Assembly: GCF_029624125.1 (NCBI RefSeq)
Contig: NZ_JARSBN010000001.1
Span: 124,001 to 188,000 of the forward strand
DNA length: 64,000 bases
Source of the DNA: Winogradskyella marincola
Lineage (GTDB): Bacteria > Bacteroidota > Bacteroidia > Flavobacteriales > Flavobacteriaceae
Direction of reading: 5' to 3'
Part shown: piece after piece, positions 1 to 10,389 of the stretch
How positions within the stretch are numbered: position 1 is the stretch's first letter
How the letters are laid out: each line of letters begins with the position of its first letter
Program-made: the position numbers and the translations under genes
Notes under the pieces: generated by a model
Database searches by the model: none
What the model saw: the letters and a program-made list of their open reading frames with translations, nothing else
Told to the model about the DNA's origin: nothing

Positions 1-701
<701 letters not shown>

Positions 702-712
702 TTAAACGCAGG

Positions 713-744
713 CAAATTTACAATAAAAATTCGCTTAAGTGCAA
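713..744 (-). promoter_or_regulatory. Putative pyrG promoter (Bacteroidota type)
   Basis: On the minus strand TAAATTTG (713-720) matches the Bacteroidota -10 consensus TAnnTTTG exactly. A TTG (742-744) stands 21 bases upstream in the -33 position. The -10 ends about 20 bases before the pyrG ATG, leaving a very short leader. Seen in sequence; function inferred from the consensus. Confidence 0.6.
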
Positions 745-925
745 TTATAAAGTTGCAATATTGAAATAAGTTTTTGAGCTTCATTACACACTTTAAAATG
801 GCATAAATCTGTTAATACTTACATTTTCACGATTATATTTTTAAAACTTAAGTAATTATGAGACATTTGGGTAGTATTGTTAAAGTATGTAAGCACTTAA
901 CAGCCTCTAATTAACACCTGTAAAA

Positions 926-1411
926 ATGCAACCGCACAAATTAATACTCAGTATTTTATTTGGATTTCTTTTAGTTGCTTCGGCTCAAGCTCTTATAGAA
1001 ATCGTATTAACAGCATACATGCATTATGGTCTTAAAAATGATTTTAGAGAAATTCATTTTAAATACTATTTTCTTATGGTTGCTATTATTCTTGCTGTGC
1101 TTTTAGCGTTTTTAATCATTTCGGTTTTTGTGAAGAAAAAGAACCTAAACGATTTAAAATTACCAAACCATTCTAAACTTTGGTTTGTTGTTTTTGTTTT
1201 TGTTTTAGCTTTTGTTCCTGTGGTAAAACATGTATCTGATCAAAATTTTATGAACATGTACAATGATTACCAATTAACCAGGTACCTGAGCAATAGAAAT
1301 GTAAATGAAATTTTTGAAAATGTAGATTTAAGTATCATGGTTTCTAAATGGACGCTAATTGTGACTTTGTTTTTGCTCTCTGCATATTATTACAAAAGAG
1401 TAAAAACATAA
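926..1411 (+). CDS. Small four-helix membrane protein of unknown function
   Basis: I do not recognise this 161-residue protein. It has four clear hydrophobic segments (about residues 6-28, 47-68, 84-103 and 138-156), so it is an integral inner-membrane protein. A hydrophilic stretch (about 104-137) with a Tyr/Asn-rich loop separates helices 3 and 4. It stands alone, divergent from pyrG and convergent with the DUF3820 gene, whose last base adjoins its stop. No motif suggests a function. The start ATG follows an A-rich stretch, typical of this phylum, where Shine-Dalgarno sequences are rare. Confidence 0.75.
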   Translation: MQPHKLILSILFGFLLVASAQALIEIVLTAYMHYGLKNDFREIHFKYYFLMVAIILAVLLAFLIISVFVKKKNLNDLKLPNHSKLWFVVFVFVLAFVPVVKHVSDQNFMNMYNDYQLTRYLSNRNVNEIFENVDLSIMVSKWTLIVTLFLLSAYYYKRVKT

Positions 1412-1639
1412 TTATTTCTTATACTCTCGTTTTATAGTATAAATCAATTCTTCTAGTCCATTGATTTTAATATCGTGCATCTGAATCATCATTCTGCCTA
1501 ATTTCCCTTCTGGAAATCCTTTTTGCTTAAACCATGTATAATAATATTCTGGTATATCAACTAGGTAAGCGTCTTTGTATTTGCCAAATGGCATCTTATA
1601 ATGTGCTAACTCTATTAATGCTTCTTTACTCCCTTCCAA
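1412..1639 (-). CDS. DUF3820 family protein
   Basis: This 75-residue protein carries the compact DUF3820 signature: MPFGKYKDAYLVDIPEYY near the N terminus, then the W-F and GFPEGKLG segments and a C-terminal NGLEELI stretch. The family is widespread and small; its biochemical role is not established, although some members have been described as quorum-sensing-regulated virulence factors. It is the last gene of a minus-strand group, one base after the DUF922 gene. A related FGKxKG module forms the C terminus of the exonuclease at 33919-34695, which hints at a nucleic-acid context, but that is inference. Confidence 0.85.
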   Translation of the reverse strand: MEGSKEALIELAHYKMPFGKYKDAYLVDIPEYYYTWFKQKGFPEGKLGRMMIQMHDIKINGLEELIYTIKREYKK

Positions 1640-1640
1640 C

Positions 1641-2186
1641 TTATTGCGACTTATATTTATCTAACTTGGCTAACTCTTCTTTTATATAGTTTTGCCAATA
1701 AGCTTGAGCTTCAACAACGATTGAATGATTGGTTTGCTCATCATACATTTTCTGTGTTTTATCTAAAGCGTCATTTATTGCTTCATGAATTTGACCCATT
1801 TGTACCTTTATATTTTGGTTTACAACCAAACGCTCTAATTGTTGTCTAAACTTTCTTACGTACAGCTCAGTTATATCAAAATGCAACTGCTCGTGAGCAA
1901 GAATATAATCGTCTGCTTTTTCGGAATGATACCAAGATTTTTTAGGATAAAAATGTGCTTCTACTGTGGTAGAATATCCTACAATACGTTTTCCTCTTGT
2001 TTTTACAGAATATCCAAAAGTAATACCTGAGGCTGTTAAAGCTACTGCGTCAGAATCTGGATTTGGTGTTCCTTTAAAATCTTCCCAAGACAATTTCTGG
2101 GTGTCTTGCCACTTAATAGTTTCATCATTGTTTGTATATCCTACAAACAAAAGTAAAATTGAAATTATAAGATGATGTGCTTGCAT
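1641..2186 (-). CDS. DUF922-type secreted protein with HExxH motif
   Basis: This 181-residue protein has an N-terminal hydrophobic segment (about residues 5-17) that looks like a signal peptide. A LSWEDFKGTP segment follows, typical of DUF922 proteins. HEQLHFD at residues 98-104 contains the zincin motif HExxH, so a periplasmic zinc-dependent protease fold is plausible. The C-terminal third is helical and charged. It abuts the osmC stop and is followed after one base by the DUF3820 gene, so co-transcription is likely. Family assignment is from remembered motifs; no substrate can be proposed. Confidence 0.78.
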   Translation of the reverse strand: MQAHHLIISILLLFVGYTNNDETIKWQDTQKLSWEDFKGTPNPDSDAVALTASGITFGYSVKTRGKRIVGYSTTVEAHFYPKKSWYHSEKADDYILAHEQLHFDITELYVRKFRQQLERLVVNQNIKVQMGQIHEAINDALDKTQKMYDEQTNHSIVVEAQAYWQNYIKEELAKLDKYKSQ

Positions 2187-2588
2187 TTATTGCCAGTTAA
2201 ACGTGATATCTTTTTCGATATCTGGGTGTAAACTGTAATGTACAGGGCAAGTATTTGCTGTATGTTCTAAAATCTTTTTGGTCTTACTATCTGCTTCAAA
2301 CGGAAAGTTAAGTACAACTTCTATTTTAGAGATGCGTCTGGGATTGCTAGCCATGGTTTTTGTAACTTCTGCTGTTGTACCAGACATATCTACATCCATG
2401 TCTCTGGCTTTAATTCCCATAACGGTTAACATACAACTTGCCAAACCTGTAGCAACAGTATCTGTAGGAGAAAACGCTTCTCCTTTACCATTATTGTCTG
2501 TTGGTGCATCTGTTATAAATGTACTGCCAGATTTTACATGCTCGCTTTCTGTTCTGAGATTGCCCAGATAGGTTACTTTAGAAGTCAT
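2187..2588 (-). CDS. OsmC family peroxiredoxin-like protein
   Basis: OsmC/Ohr proteins reduce organic hydroperoxides with a pair of cysteines. Here C52 lies in the ASCMLTVMG helix and C114 in NTCPVHYSL, the two expected positions. The 133-residue length and the N-terminal beta segments with FSPTD fit the family. The CPVHYS form with 133 residues fits OsmC-like rather than classical Ohr proteins. Its start overlaps the stop of the upstream LysM gene by four bases, a translational-coupling arrangement that supports one operon from the LysM gene through DUF3820. Confidence 0.92.
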   Translation of the reverse strand: MTSKVTYLGNLRTESEHVKSGSTFITDAPTDNNGKGEAFSPTDTVATGLASCMLTVMGIKARDMDVDMSGTTAEVTKTMASNPRRISKIEVVLNFPFEADSKTKKILEHTANTCPVHYSLHPDIEKDITFNWQ

Positions 2589-4495
2589 ATTTTATTAGCT
2601 TCAACAATTCTTAGGTTATCATACTTTACTATATACACAGCTTCATTTATATAACCTCCGTATAAGGATTTGGTATATCTAAACTTGTTTTCTATGTACT
2701 TGGTTTCAAAAACCTCGTTAGACGCTTCGTACAAATTATCTTCAGAAGCTAAACGCAACAAAATATCTAAAGTAACATCAAAGCCTCGAGCAGCATACTT
2801 ACTTGGATATACACCAAACTCTTCTTTGTATGCCTTTATAAAACTATTAGACATAGACTCGTCATAATCCTTACGCACTGATGGGTAATGAAACTTAAGA
2901 TTAGACAAGTTATTATTATCTACATCTTTACCATCGAAAGCTCTGTTCTTATCTAGAGTTACTAATATAATTTCTGTAGTGTTTGTTACTTTAGAATTAA
3001 GTAAACTTATTGCACTAGAGGCAAACGCATCATTATCTGTTTCTAAAAACACTATAGTCTTTCCTGGTATAAAAACATTTTCTAACTGAACTGGATAAAT
3101 AAAGTGAGCGTCCTTTCCTGTTTTTTTATCTTTTTGAGAATAAATCTGAGATGCAGATGGAAACTCTTTTTTTAGCATTTCACTTACTGTTCTGTGAGAT
3201 TGATCTGCTATGACAACAACTCTAGACTTTAGACTATCAGTTTTTATAAAATCTATCATGGCTTTTTGCAATAGCTTATCCTCTGGAATACTTTGAAACA
3301 CATTTGCATAAACCTCCTTCGGTTTATTTAATGCAGCTATAACAGGAACTCTATCTCCTCTTAAACTACTAGCAACTCTGTCAAAATTCTTTTCCTGTAT
3401 AGGACCAATTACAGCATCGTAATCAGAAAAATCATTATCTGCGAGTATTTGGCTAATCGTTGAAGGCTGATATTCTGTATCAAACACTTTTAGGTTTGTA
3501 GAAATACCTAATTGCTTTGCAGAATCTAAGGCCATTTTTACACCAACATGAAAATCTAAAACCAAAGACAATAGCTTATTTGTTTTTATCTCCTCCTTAG
3601 CCTCTTCTACAGAGTCTACGTCTATTCTATGAAGACGATAAGGTAACATTAAGGCTATTTTTTTTACCTTAAAATTATTAATCTTAGATTCTAACTTCGT
3701 TGTTTCTACATCTAATAAACTTGAAACTGTATCGGAAGAAGCTGGTACTTTTAAAACCATTCCGGCTTTTAATCCATTTTCCTTAAGCTCTGGATTTAAA
3801 GCCTCTAACTGCTCTTGTGTAAGACCTGTTTTTATCTTTAATCGATAGAACCCTTCTTTTGGCAACACTTCATAATAATCGTAAGCAGCATCTATAGGTT
3901 TTTCATCCTTGTCTTCAATATTAGGCACATTAAGCTCATCACCAGGTTGAAGTATAGGTTTCATCTCTGGATTTAAAGCTTCTAGTTCTTCAACAGTAAT
4001 TCCAAATTTATACGCTATTCGCCACTTACCTTCTTTTGGTAGAACTGTGTACTTTTTTACCGTGTTTTTAAGGCTAACTTTAGATACAAAAGTCTTAAAC
4101 TTAGGAATTCTAATCTTATCACCTTTCTTAAGATTTTCAGAATACAAAAAACGGTTCGCTTTTTTAATTTCTTCTTCTGAAACACCGTATTTTTTAGATA
4201 AGCCATAAAGTGTTTCTTTTCGTTTTACTTTATGGGTTTTATATCCTATAAGCTCTTTTGTTTCTTCATTAAGCGGCTCATTTTTAATCTTTGAGTTTGG
4301 AATAATTAAAACCGTGTTAGCTTGAAATTTAGTCTTAGCATCTGGATTTAAAGCATAAATATCAAAAGGGGTTACCAAGTATTTTTTTGCAATACTTTCT
4401 ATGGTTTCTCCTTCTTTAATCTTATGCTCAATATAATTCTGAGCTGAAAGATTAAGACTTAAAACGATTACTAAAACGGTTAATAATTTCTTCAT
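2585..4495 (-). CDS. LysM-repeat protein fused to a periplasmic-binding-protein-like domain
   Basis: The 636-residue product begins with a signal peptide (about 1-18). Four LysM-like modules follow, at roughly residues 21-68, 87-134, 146-196 and 204-255, each with the G-E-T/L start and a NP or IP end typical of peptidoglycan-binding LysM. The third and fourth are degenerate (VLPKEGKWRIA, VLPKEGFYRLK). The remainder (about 279-630) resembles a type-1 periplasmic binding protein: it opens KKIALMLPYRLH and contains DYDAVIGPIQ and KSRVVVIADQ. It is probably a periplasmic, cell-wall-associated protein. It sits between guaA and osmC and overlaps osmC by four bases. The ligand is unknown. Confidence 0.88.
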   Translation of the reverse strand: MKKLLTVLVIVLSLNLSAQNYIEHKIKEGETIESIAKKYLVTPFDIYALNPDAKTKFQANTVLIIPNSKIKNEPLNEETKELIGYKTHKVKRKETLYGLSKKYGVSEEEIKKANRFLYSENLKKGDKIRIPKFKTFVSKVSLKNTVKKYTVLPKEGKWRIAYKFGITVEELEALNPEMKPILQPGDELNVPNIEDKDEKPIDAAYDYYEVLPKEGFYRLKIKTGLTQEQLEALNPELKENGLKAGMVLKVPASSDTVSSLLDVETTKLESKINNFKVKKIALMLPYRLHRIDVDSVEEAKEEIKTNKLLSLVLDFHVGVKMALDSAKQLGISTNLKVFDTEYQPSTISQILADNDFSDYDAVIGPIQEKNFDRVASSLRGDRVPVIAALNKPKEVYANVFQSIPEDKLLQKAMIDFIKTDSLKSRVVVIADQSHRTVSEMLKKEFPSASQIYSQKDKKTGKDAHFIYPVQLENVFIPGKTIVFLETDNDAFASSAISLLNSKVTNTTEIILVTLDKNRAFDGKDVDNNNLSNLKFHYPSVRKDYDESMSNSFIKAYKEEFGVYPSKYAARGFDVTLDILLRLASEDNLYEASNEVFETKYIENKFRYTKSLYGGYINEAVYIVKYDNLRIVEANKI

Positions 4496-4554
4496 TTATT
4501 TTTATTTAGTTTTTCCTGTTTTTTAGAAACAAAATCAACTATGACGTCACTATT

Positions 4555-6090
4555 TTATTCCCACTCTATAGTAGCTGGTGGCTTAGAACTGATATCGTAC
4601 ACAACTCTGTTAACACCTTTTACTTTATTTATAATTTCATTTGAGGTTTTTTGTAAAAACTCATATGGTAAATTCACCCAATCTGCAGTCATTCCGTCTG
4701 TACTTTCTACAGCGCGTAAAGCCACACATTTCTCGTATGTACGCTCATCTCCCATAACACCAACACTATTAACTGGTAATAGTATTGCACCTGCTTGCCA
4801 TACTTTATCGTACAAATTCCAAGAACGTAGATTATTAATAAAAATAGCATCTACTTCTTGTAATATACGAACTTTCTCACGAGTTAGATCTCCAAGAATA
4901 CGAATTGCTAATCCTGGCCCTGGAAATGGATGACGACCTAACAATTGCGAATCCATATTCATAGAAGCACCAACACGTCTCACTTCATCTTTAAATAATG
5001 CTTTTAGAGGCTCTACTACTTTTAATTTCATAAAGTCTGGCAAACCACCAACATTATGATGACTTTTTATTGTTGCACTTGGTCCTCCTGTTGCAGAAAC
5101 ACTTTCTATAACATCTGGATATATGGTTCCTTGCGCCAACCATTTTACATCTTGTATAAGGTGTGCTTCATCATCAAAAACTTCAATAAACACACGACCA
5201 ATGGTTTTACGTTTTTCCTCTGGATCGCTCTTTCCTGCTAAAGCATCCAAAAAGCGTGCCGAAGCATCTACTCCTTTAACGTTTAATCCCATACCTTCGT
5301 ATTGATGTAGTACATCTTCGAACTCATTTTTACGAAGCAAACCGTTGTTAACGAAGATGCAATATAGGTTTTCACCAATGGCTTTATGTAATAACATTGC
5401 TGCTACAGAAGAGTCTACTCCTCCTGATAAACCAAGAACAACTTTATCGTTACCAAGTTTTTCTTTTAGGTCTTCTACAGTTTCTTCTACAAAAGCATTT
5501 GGTGTCCAATCTTGATTAACCTTAGCTATTTTTACTAAGAAATTTTGAAGCAATTGGTGACCATCTGTTGAGTGATAAACTTCTGGATGAAACTGAATTG
5601 CATAGGTATCTTCTCCTTCAATTCTGTATGCTGCGTTTTCAACATCACCTGTGCTGGCAAGTAAAACACCTCCTTCTGGTAATTTTTTAATAGTATCACT
5701 ATGGCTCATCCAAACCTGGCTACCTTCATGAATATTCTCAAAGAAATCTTCTTCTGGTTTTACATAAGCTAAATTAGCTCTACCATACTCTCTGGTATTA
5801 GACTCTGCTACTTCACCACCAGAAAAATGTGCCAAGTATTGTGCACCATAGCACACTGCTAACATTGGTTTTTTTCCTCTTATTTCTGAAAGGTCTGGAT
5901 GTAGCACATCTTCACCTCTAACAGAATTAGGACTTCCTGATAGAATTACAGATTTGTAACTATCTAAATCGGTTGGGATTTTATTGAATGGATGAATTTC
6001 ACAATAGATATTCAACTCTCTAACTCGGCGTGCAATAAGCTGTGTGTACTGCGATCCGAAATCTAAAATAAGGACTTTGTTGTGTTGCAT
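4555..6090 (-). CDS. guaA: GMP synthase (glutamine-hydrolysing)
   Basis: GuaA converts XMP, ATP and glutamine to GMP in the cytoplasm, the last step of guanine nucleotide synthesis. The class I amidotransferase triad is visible: C80 (AVCYGAQ), H168 and E170 (QFHPE). The ATP-pyrophosphatase P-loop SGGVDS is at 222-227 and the C-terminal dimerisation domain ends in PPATIEWE. I chose the ATG at 6090 ([14 protein letters not shown], 511 residues). An upstream in-frame ATG (6105) would lie on the far side of a perfect -10 box (6094-6101). LysM, OsmC, DUF922 and DUF3820 genes follow downstream on the same strand. Confidence 0.97.
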   Translation of the reverse strand: MQHNKVLILDFGSQYTQLIARRVRELNIYCEIHPFNKIPTDLDSYKSVILSGSPNSVRGEDVLHPDLSEIRGKKPMLAVCYGAQYLAHFSGGEVAESNTREYGRANLAYVKPEEDFFENIHEGSQVWMSHSDTIKKLPEGGVLLASTGDVENAAYRIEGEDTYAIQFHPEVYHSTDGHQLLQNFLVKIAKVNQDWTPNAFVEETVEDLKEKLGNDKVVLGLSGGVDSSVAAMLLHKAIGENLYCIFVNNGLLRKNEFEDVLHQYEGMGLNVKGVDASARFLDALAGKSDPEEKRKTIGRVFIEVFDDEAHLIQDVKWLAQGTIYPDVIESVSATGGPSATIKSHHNVGGLPDFMKLKVVEPLKALFKDEVRRVGASMNMDSQLLGRHPFPGPGLAIRILGDLTREKVRILQEVDAIFINNLRSWNLYDKVWQAGAILLPVNSVGVMGDERTYEKCVALRAVESTDGMTADWVNLPYEFLQKTSNEIINKVKGVNRVVYDISSKPPATIEWE

Positions 6091-6093
6091 GTG

Positions 6094-6101
6094 CAAAAAT
6101 A
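6094..6101 (-). promoter_or_regulatory. -10 element directly in front of guaA
   Basis: TATTTTTG on the minus strand is an exact match to TAnnTTTG and ends only three bases before the guaA ATG. If used, transcription would begin at or within a few bases of the start codon, giving a leaderless or nearly leaderless mRNA. No convincing -33 box is seen. Inference from consensus only. Confidence 0.45.
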
Positions 6102-6166
6102 ACAAATGTGCTCACATTGAAGATTTGAGTTGTTAACTTTTTTAGATATTTTTTTAACAACTTTCG

Positions 6167-7768
6167 TTATAACGTTATTACTGCAAATTCTCCTTTTAAA
6201 GGTTGTAGATATTTCTTTAATTCCGAAATTAAAGTATCGCCGTATTCCAGATACAATTCTGAAAAATTTGTATTTCGTTCTTGCAGGCTTTGCCCAGGAA
6301 ATAACTGTTCTTGCAGATCTGTACAACGTGCTATTTCATCTGCTAGTTTTTTCTTTTGTGCTTTAAGCAAACGTTTTTCAAGATGTTTTAATCCTTTTAT
6401 TTGTTTAACCTCTTGTGCTTTTACAGCTCCTAAAAAGGATTTATCGGTTTGCTCTGCTAATTGTTGTAAATCAACAAATTGCTGTTCTAAATGCTTTATT
6501 TGCTCAGAAAAATCAATATCTATATTCGAGATTTTTCTAACCTTTTTATTGATAAAAGAACTTCTTTTTAAAAACAAATCAGCATCCGAAATATTAAGCT
6601 TTTCTAATTTCTCGGCTTGCTTTTTAGTTTTCACTAAAGCTGAATTACGAAGCAACAACATAGGAAATGTAACTTCTTGTGTTTCAAAATTAGATTTTAA
6701 CTGTAACCAGTAAATCATTTCTCCTCCTCCACCTATATAGCATAGATTTGGAAGAATAACTTCTTGATATAAAGGTCGCATTATTACATTTGGCGAGAAA
6801 CGTTCTGGATATTCATTAAGATGTGCTACCAGCTCTTCTTTACTCCACTGAAATTGTGAATCTAAAACTGAATACACACCATCTGACTCAACAATACGCT
6901 CACGCAAACCTTCGTGGATGTAAAACAAATTAATCTCTCTGGGATTTACCTGAATTTTTAATCCAAGATCCTCTAAGGTTTTATTAGTTTCTGTAACTGT
7001 TTTAAAAGAAGGTTGCTCTATCAGTTCTTTTTGCATTTGTGGTATAAACAAACGCTTAAGCTCTCTATCATCTGCATCTATAATTACCAATCCATAAGCT
7101 CCAAACAACTCATTGGCTAAGTATCGTGTAGCATCTGCTAAATTATTATGGTTAATGTAAGCGTTTTTAAACCAAACCTTTAGTTGTTCTGCAAATTTAC
7201 CTGAACCAAATTCTGCCGCAACAACCTCATATACATCCACTAAGCCTTTTGTATTAAAATGGCCAACAGCTCCTGTTTGGTTAGAGTTCCACTGTACTTT
7301 TTTGCCTTTATGGTTAAAAAAATTAATCTCTTCAAAATCGTGATCTTCAGAAGCCATCCAATACACTGGCACAAAATTATAATCTGGATACTCAGATTTT
7401 AATTCCTCTGTTAAATTGATAGTTGAAATAATTTTATACAGAAAGTATAAAGGTCCTGTAAATAAATTTAACTGATGACCAGTGGTTATTGTAAAAGTCT
7501 TTTTAGACTTTAAGCTTTCTAAATTATTTAAAGTTAACTCTGAAGTTTCAATATTAGAATATTGATTTTTTAACACTTCAAAAAGTACCTGCCGACTAGA
7601 TTCTGAAACATGTTTAGAGAGGCTCTTTTCTTCTATCTGAGCTTTAAAATTTTCTAAAGTTGGAAAACGATTATATAAGGGTTTTAGCTTAGGTGCTTGA
7701 TCTAAATAGTCGCAAATAAAATCAGAAAAATATCCTGTTGCTCTAAACGGAATACAGTCAGTTGGCAT
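6167..7768 (-). CDS. bshC: Bacillithiol biosynthesis cysteine-adding enzyme
   Basis: BshC adds cysteine to GlcN-malate in the last step of bacillithiol synthesis, the main low-molecular-weight thiol of many Firmicutes and Bacteroidota. The 533-residue product has the family length and landmarks: TTGHQLNLFTGPLYFLYK near residue 100, YWMASEDHDFEE near 145 and a mid-protein Rossmann core. A charged alpha-helical coiled-coil arm (about 390-500) follows. bshA and bshB are not in this window. It lies upstream of guaA on the same strand, about 75 bases away, but guaA has its own -10-like box. Confidence 0.96.
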   Translation of the reverse strand: MPTDCIPFRATGYFSDFICDYLDQAPKLKPLYNRFPTLENFKAQIEEKSLSKHVSESSRQVLFEVLKNQYSNIETSELTLNNLESLKSKKTFTITTGHQLNLFTGPLYFLYKIISTINLTEELKSEYPDYNFVPVYWMASEDHDFEEINFFNHKGKKVQWNSNQTGAVGHFNTKGLVDVYEVVAAEFGSGKFAEQLKVWFKNAYINHNNLADATRYLANELFGAYGLVIIDADDRELKRLFIPQMQKELIEQPSFKTVTETNKTLEDLGLKIQVNPREINLFYIHEGLRERIVESDGVYSVLDSQFQWSKEELVAHLNEYPERFSPNVIMRPLYQEVILPNLCYIGGGGEMIYWLQLKSNFETQEVTFPMLLLRNSALVKTKKQAEKLEKLNISDADLFLKRSSFINKKVRKISNIDIDFSEQIKHLEQQFVDLQQLAEQTDKSFLGAVKAQEVKQIKGLKHLEKRLLKAQKKKLADEIARCTDLQEQLFPGQSLQERNTNFSELYLEYGDTLISELKKYLQPLKGEFAVITL

Positions 7769-7886
7769 ACATATAATAATTAAGGCATAAAGATAAACTA
7801 CTTCTGTTTTTTTAACTGCTAATTTTTAGTTAATTCAACTCCACTAACTATCTTTACTAGCTATCAAACAAAAAACATCATATTTA

Positions 7887-10367
7887 ATGCGAAAATTCCT
7901 TTTAGCAATGTTGGTCGTAATGAGTAGTTTAAACTTAATAACGGCACAAAAAATTCAATCTCCAAGTACGTTTTTAGGCTACGATATTGGCACGCAATTT
8001 AGCAGACATCATCAAGTTGTAGACTATTTTCAATCTGTTGCCAAAGCCGCACCAAGCAACGTAAAATTAGATCAATATGGCACCACAAACGAGCGTAGAG
8101 ATCTTGTATTGGCTTACATTTCTTCTGAAGAAAATATAAAAAATCTTGAAACCATACGCGAAAACAATCTAAAGAACACAGGACTTTTAGAAGGCGAAGC
8201 AACTAATACTGATGTTGCCATTGTTTGGTTAAGCTATAATGTACATGGTAACGAAGCGTCGAGCTCTGAAGCTGCTATGCTAACATTATATAAACTGCTC
8301 ACAGAACGAAAAGATTTATTAGAAAACACTGTAGTTATTTTAGATCCAGATATTAATCCAGATGGTAGAGACAGGTATGTTAATTGGTATAACGAAACTG
8401 CCAGCACACCATACGATATAGATCAGCAAGCCAGCGAACACAAAGAACCTTGGCCAGGCGGACGACCAAACCATTATTTATTTGACCTTAACAGAGATTG
8501 GGCTTGGGCAACACAAGTTGAAACACAACAACGCTTAAAGGTTTACAACAAATGGATGCCTCATATTCATGTCGATTTTCATGAGCAAGGCCCTAATGAA
8601 CCTTATTATTTTGCACCAGCAGCAGAGCCTTTTCATGAGATTATTAGCGATTGGCAACGCGATTTTCAGACGCAAATTGGTCAAAATCATGCTAAATATT
8701 TTGATGCAGAAGGTTGGTTATTCTTCACCAGAGAACGTTTTGATTTGTTCTACCCAAGTTACGGAGATACCTATCCAACATATATGGGAGCTATTGGCAT
8801 GACCTACGAACAAGGCGGTCATGGCATGTCTGGTTTAGGAATTTTAAATGACGAAGGTCATAAGCTTACTCTAGTAGAGCGTTTAACGCATCATACTGTT
8901 ACAGGACTATCAACGGTTGAAATTGCTTCAAAAAATGCAAAACAAATAAATACCGAGTTCGCTAAATTTTTTGATAATAGCGATTTAAAATATAAAAGCT
9001 ATGTGCTTAATGGTAACGTGGACAAATTAAATAGTCTGAAAAACTTATTAAATAAGCACGAGATTAAATTTGAAAACGCTAACAGCGGAAAAGTTTCTGG
9101 ATATAATTATACAACAGGCAAACAAGGTAATATGTCTGTTGATAATAATTCTCTCGTAATCCACACCAATCAACCAAAAGGAAAAATGGTTAAGGTGTTG
9201 TTTGAGCCTAACGCCAAACTAAATGACTCATTAACTTATGATATTACAGCTTGGTCTGTACCATATGCATTCGGTTTAGATGCCATTGCCAGCACATCTA
9301 AAATCAGTAGTTCTAAAACTTACGAAGGTAAAATGCCAACTGTGCTTTCTAAAGCTTATGGCTACGTAAGCAAATGGAATTCGTTAAAAGACGCTCAATT
9401 TTTAGCAGATTTACTGAAGCATAATTTTAAAGTTAGATTTACTGAAAAACCATTCTCTTCTAATGGTGAAAGTTTTGATCGAGGTTCTTTAATTATAACT
9501 AAGGGAGACAACAAGCACATTAATGATTTTCTTGAAACACTAAATCAAATTAAACAAAAACATAAGCAAGAACTATATCAAATCAATTCAGGATTTTCTG
9601 AAACCACACCAGATATTGGTTCGCCAGACATTAAACTTGTAAACAAACAAAAAGTCGCTGTACTATCTGGAAAAGGTACATCATCTTTAAGTTATGGCGA
9701 AATTTGGCATTTCTTTGAACAGCAATTACACTACCCTTTAACATCTATAAACATAGACGATTTAGGCAGAACCAACCTCAACAAATACAATGTTCTTATT
9801 ATTCCAAACGGTTATTATGGCAGTGTACTTAATGAGAATAATATGAAGAAAATTAATGATTGGGTACAAGCTGGCGGAAAAGTTATTGCCATTGATGGTG
9901 CACTTAGAAGTTTTGCTGGTAAAGATGGTTTTAGCTTAAAATATAAGCCTTCTGATAATCTCGTTAGTGACGACAATCTAACTCCTTACGCTGAGCGCGA
10001 ACGCGAGTACACCAACAGCCTTATTACAGGAGCAATTTTTAAAACCAAAGTAGACAACACACACCCAATGGCTTTTGGGTATACCAAAGAATATTTTACA
10101 CTAAAATTAGGAAGCTCTGCTTACAGTCTTTTAGATAGTGGTTATAATGTGGCACACCTTAACAATACTAAAGTTTATTCTGGTTTTGCTGGTAAAGATG
10201 CATTAGCTAATTTAGAAAACACACTAGTCTTTGGAGAAGAACCTAAAGGTAACGGTAGCTTTATCTATTTTGTAGACAACACTCTATTTAGAAGTTTCTG
10301 GGAAAACGGAAAATTATTCTTAGTGAACTCCGTTTTCTTTGTGAATAATAATGCTTACGAACTTTAA
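7887..10367 (+). CDS. Secreted M14-family zinc carboxypeptidase-like protein
   Basis: The 826-residue product starts with a signal peptide (about 1-20). The M14 domain shows zinc ligands H120 and E123 in NVHGNEASSSEA, DPDINPDGRDRY near 153-164, and a further ligand candidate H232 in VDFHEQGPNEP. A TYEQGG segment near 310 may carry the catalytic glutamate. The C-terminal half (about 400-826) has a beta-rich linker and a class I amidotransferase-like segment (NVLIIPNGYYG, WVQAGGKVIAIDGA), as often seen in large Bacteroidota M14 proteins. It is probably a periplasmic or outer-surface exopeptidase. The M16 peptidase follows after 22 bases, so the two are likely co-transcribed and may act in the same peptide-degradation route. 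Confidence 0.9.
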   Translation: MRKFLLAMLVVMSSLNLITAQKIQSPSTFLGYDIGTQFSRHHQVVDYFQSVAKAAPSNVKLDQYGTTNERRDLVLAYISSEENIKNLETIRENNLKNTGLLEGEATNTDVAIVWLSYNVHGNEASSSEAAMLTLYKLLTERKDLLENTVVILDPDINPDGRDRYVNWYNETASTPYDIDQQASEHKEPWPGGRPNHYLFDLNRDWAWATQVETQQRLKVYNKWMPHIHVDFHEQGPNEPYYFAPAAEPFHEIISDWQRDFQTQIGQNHAKYFDAEGWLFFTRERFDLFYPSYGDTYPTYMGAIGMTYEQGGHGMSGLGILNDEGHKLTLVERLTHHTVTGLSTVEIASKNAKQINTEFAKFFDNSDLKYKSYVLNGNVDKLNSLKNLLNKHEIKFENANSGKVSGYNYTTGKQGNMSVDNNSLVIHTNQPKGKMVKVLFEPNAKLNDSLTYDITAWSVPYAFGLDAIASTSKISSSKTYEGKMPTVLSKAYGYVSKWNSLKDAQFLADLLKHNFKVRFTEKPFSSNGESFDRGSLIITKGDNKHINDFLETLNQIKQKHKQELYQINSGFSETTPDIGSPDIKLVNKQKVAVLSGKGTSSLSYGEIWHFFEQQLHYPLTSINIDDLGRTNLNKYNVLIIPNGYYGSVLNENNMKKINDWVQAGGKVIAIDGALRSFAGKDGFSLKYKPSDNLVSDDNLTPYAEREREYTNSLITGAIFKTKVDNTHPMAFGYTKEYFTLKLGSSAYSLLDSGYNVAHLNNTKVYSGFAGKDALANLENTLVFGEEPKGNGSFIYFVDNTLFRSFWENGKLFLVNSVFFVNNNAYEL

Positions 10368-10389
10368 AACAAATCAATCAAAATACATT

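Noticed and set aside
6063..6366. Short frames on both strands between guaA and bshC
   Set aside because: They overlap the ends of guaA and bshC in other frames, cross a promoter-like box and show no protein family; they are shadows.
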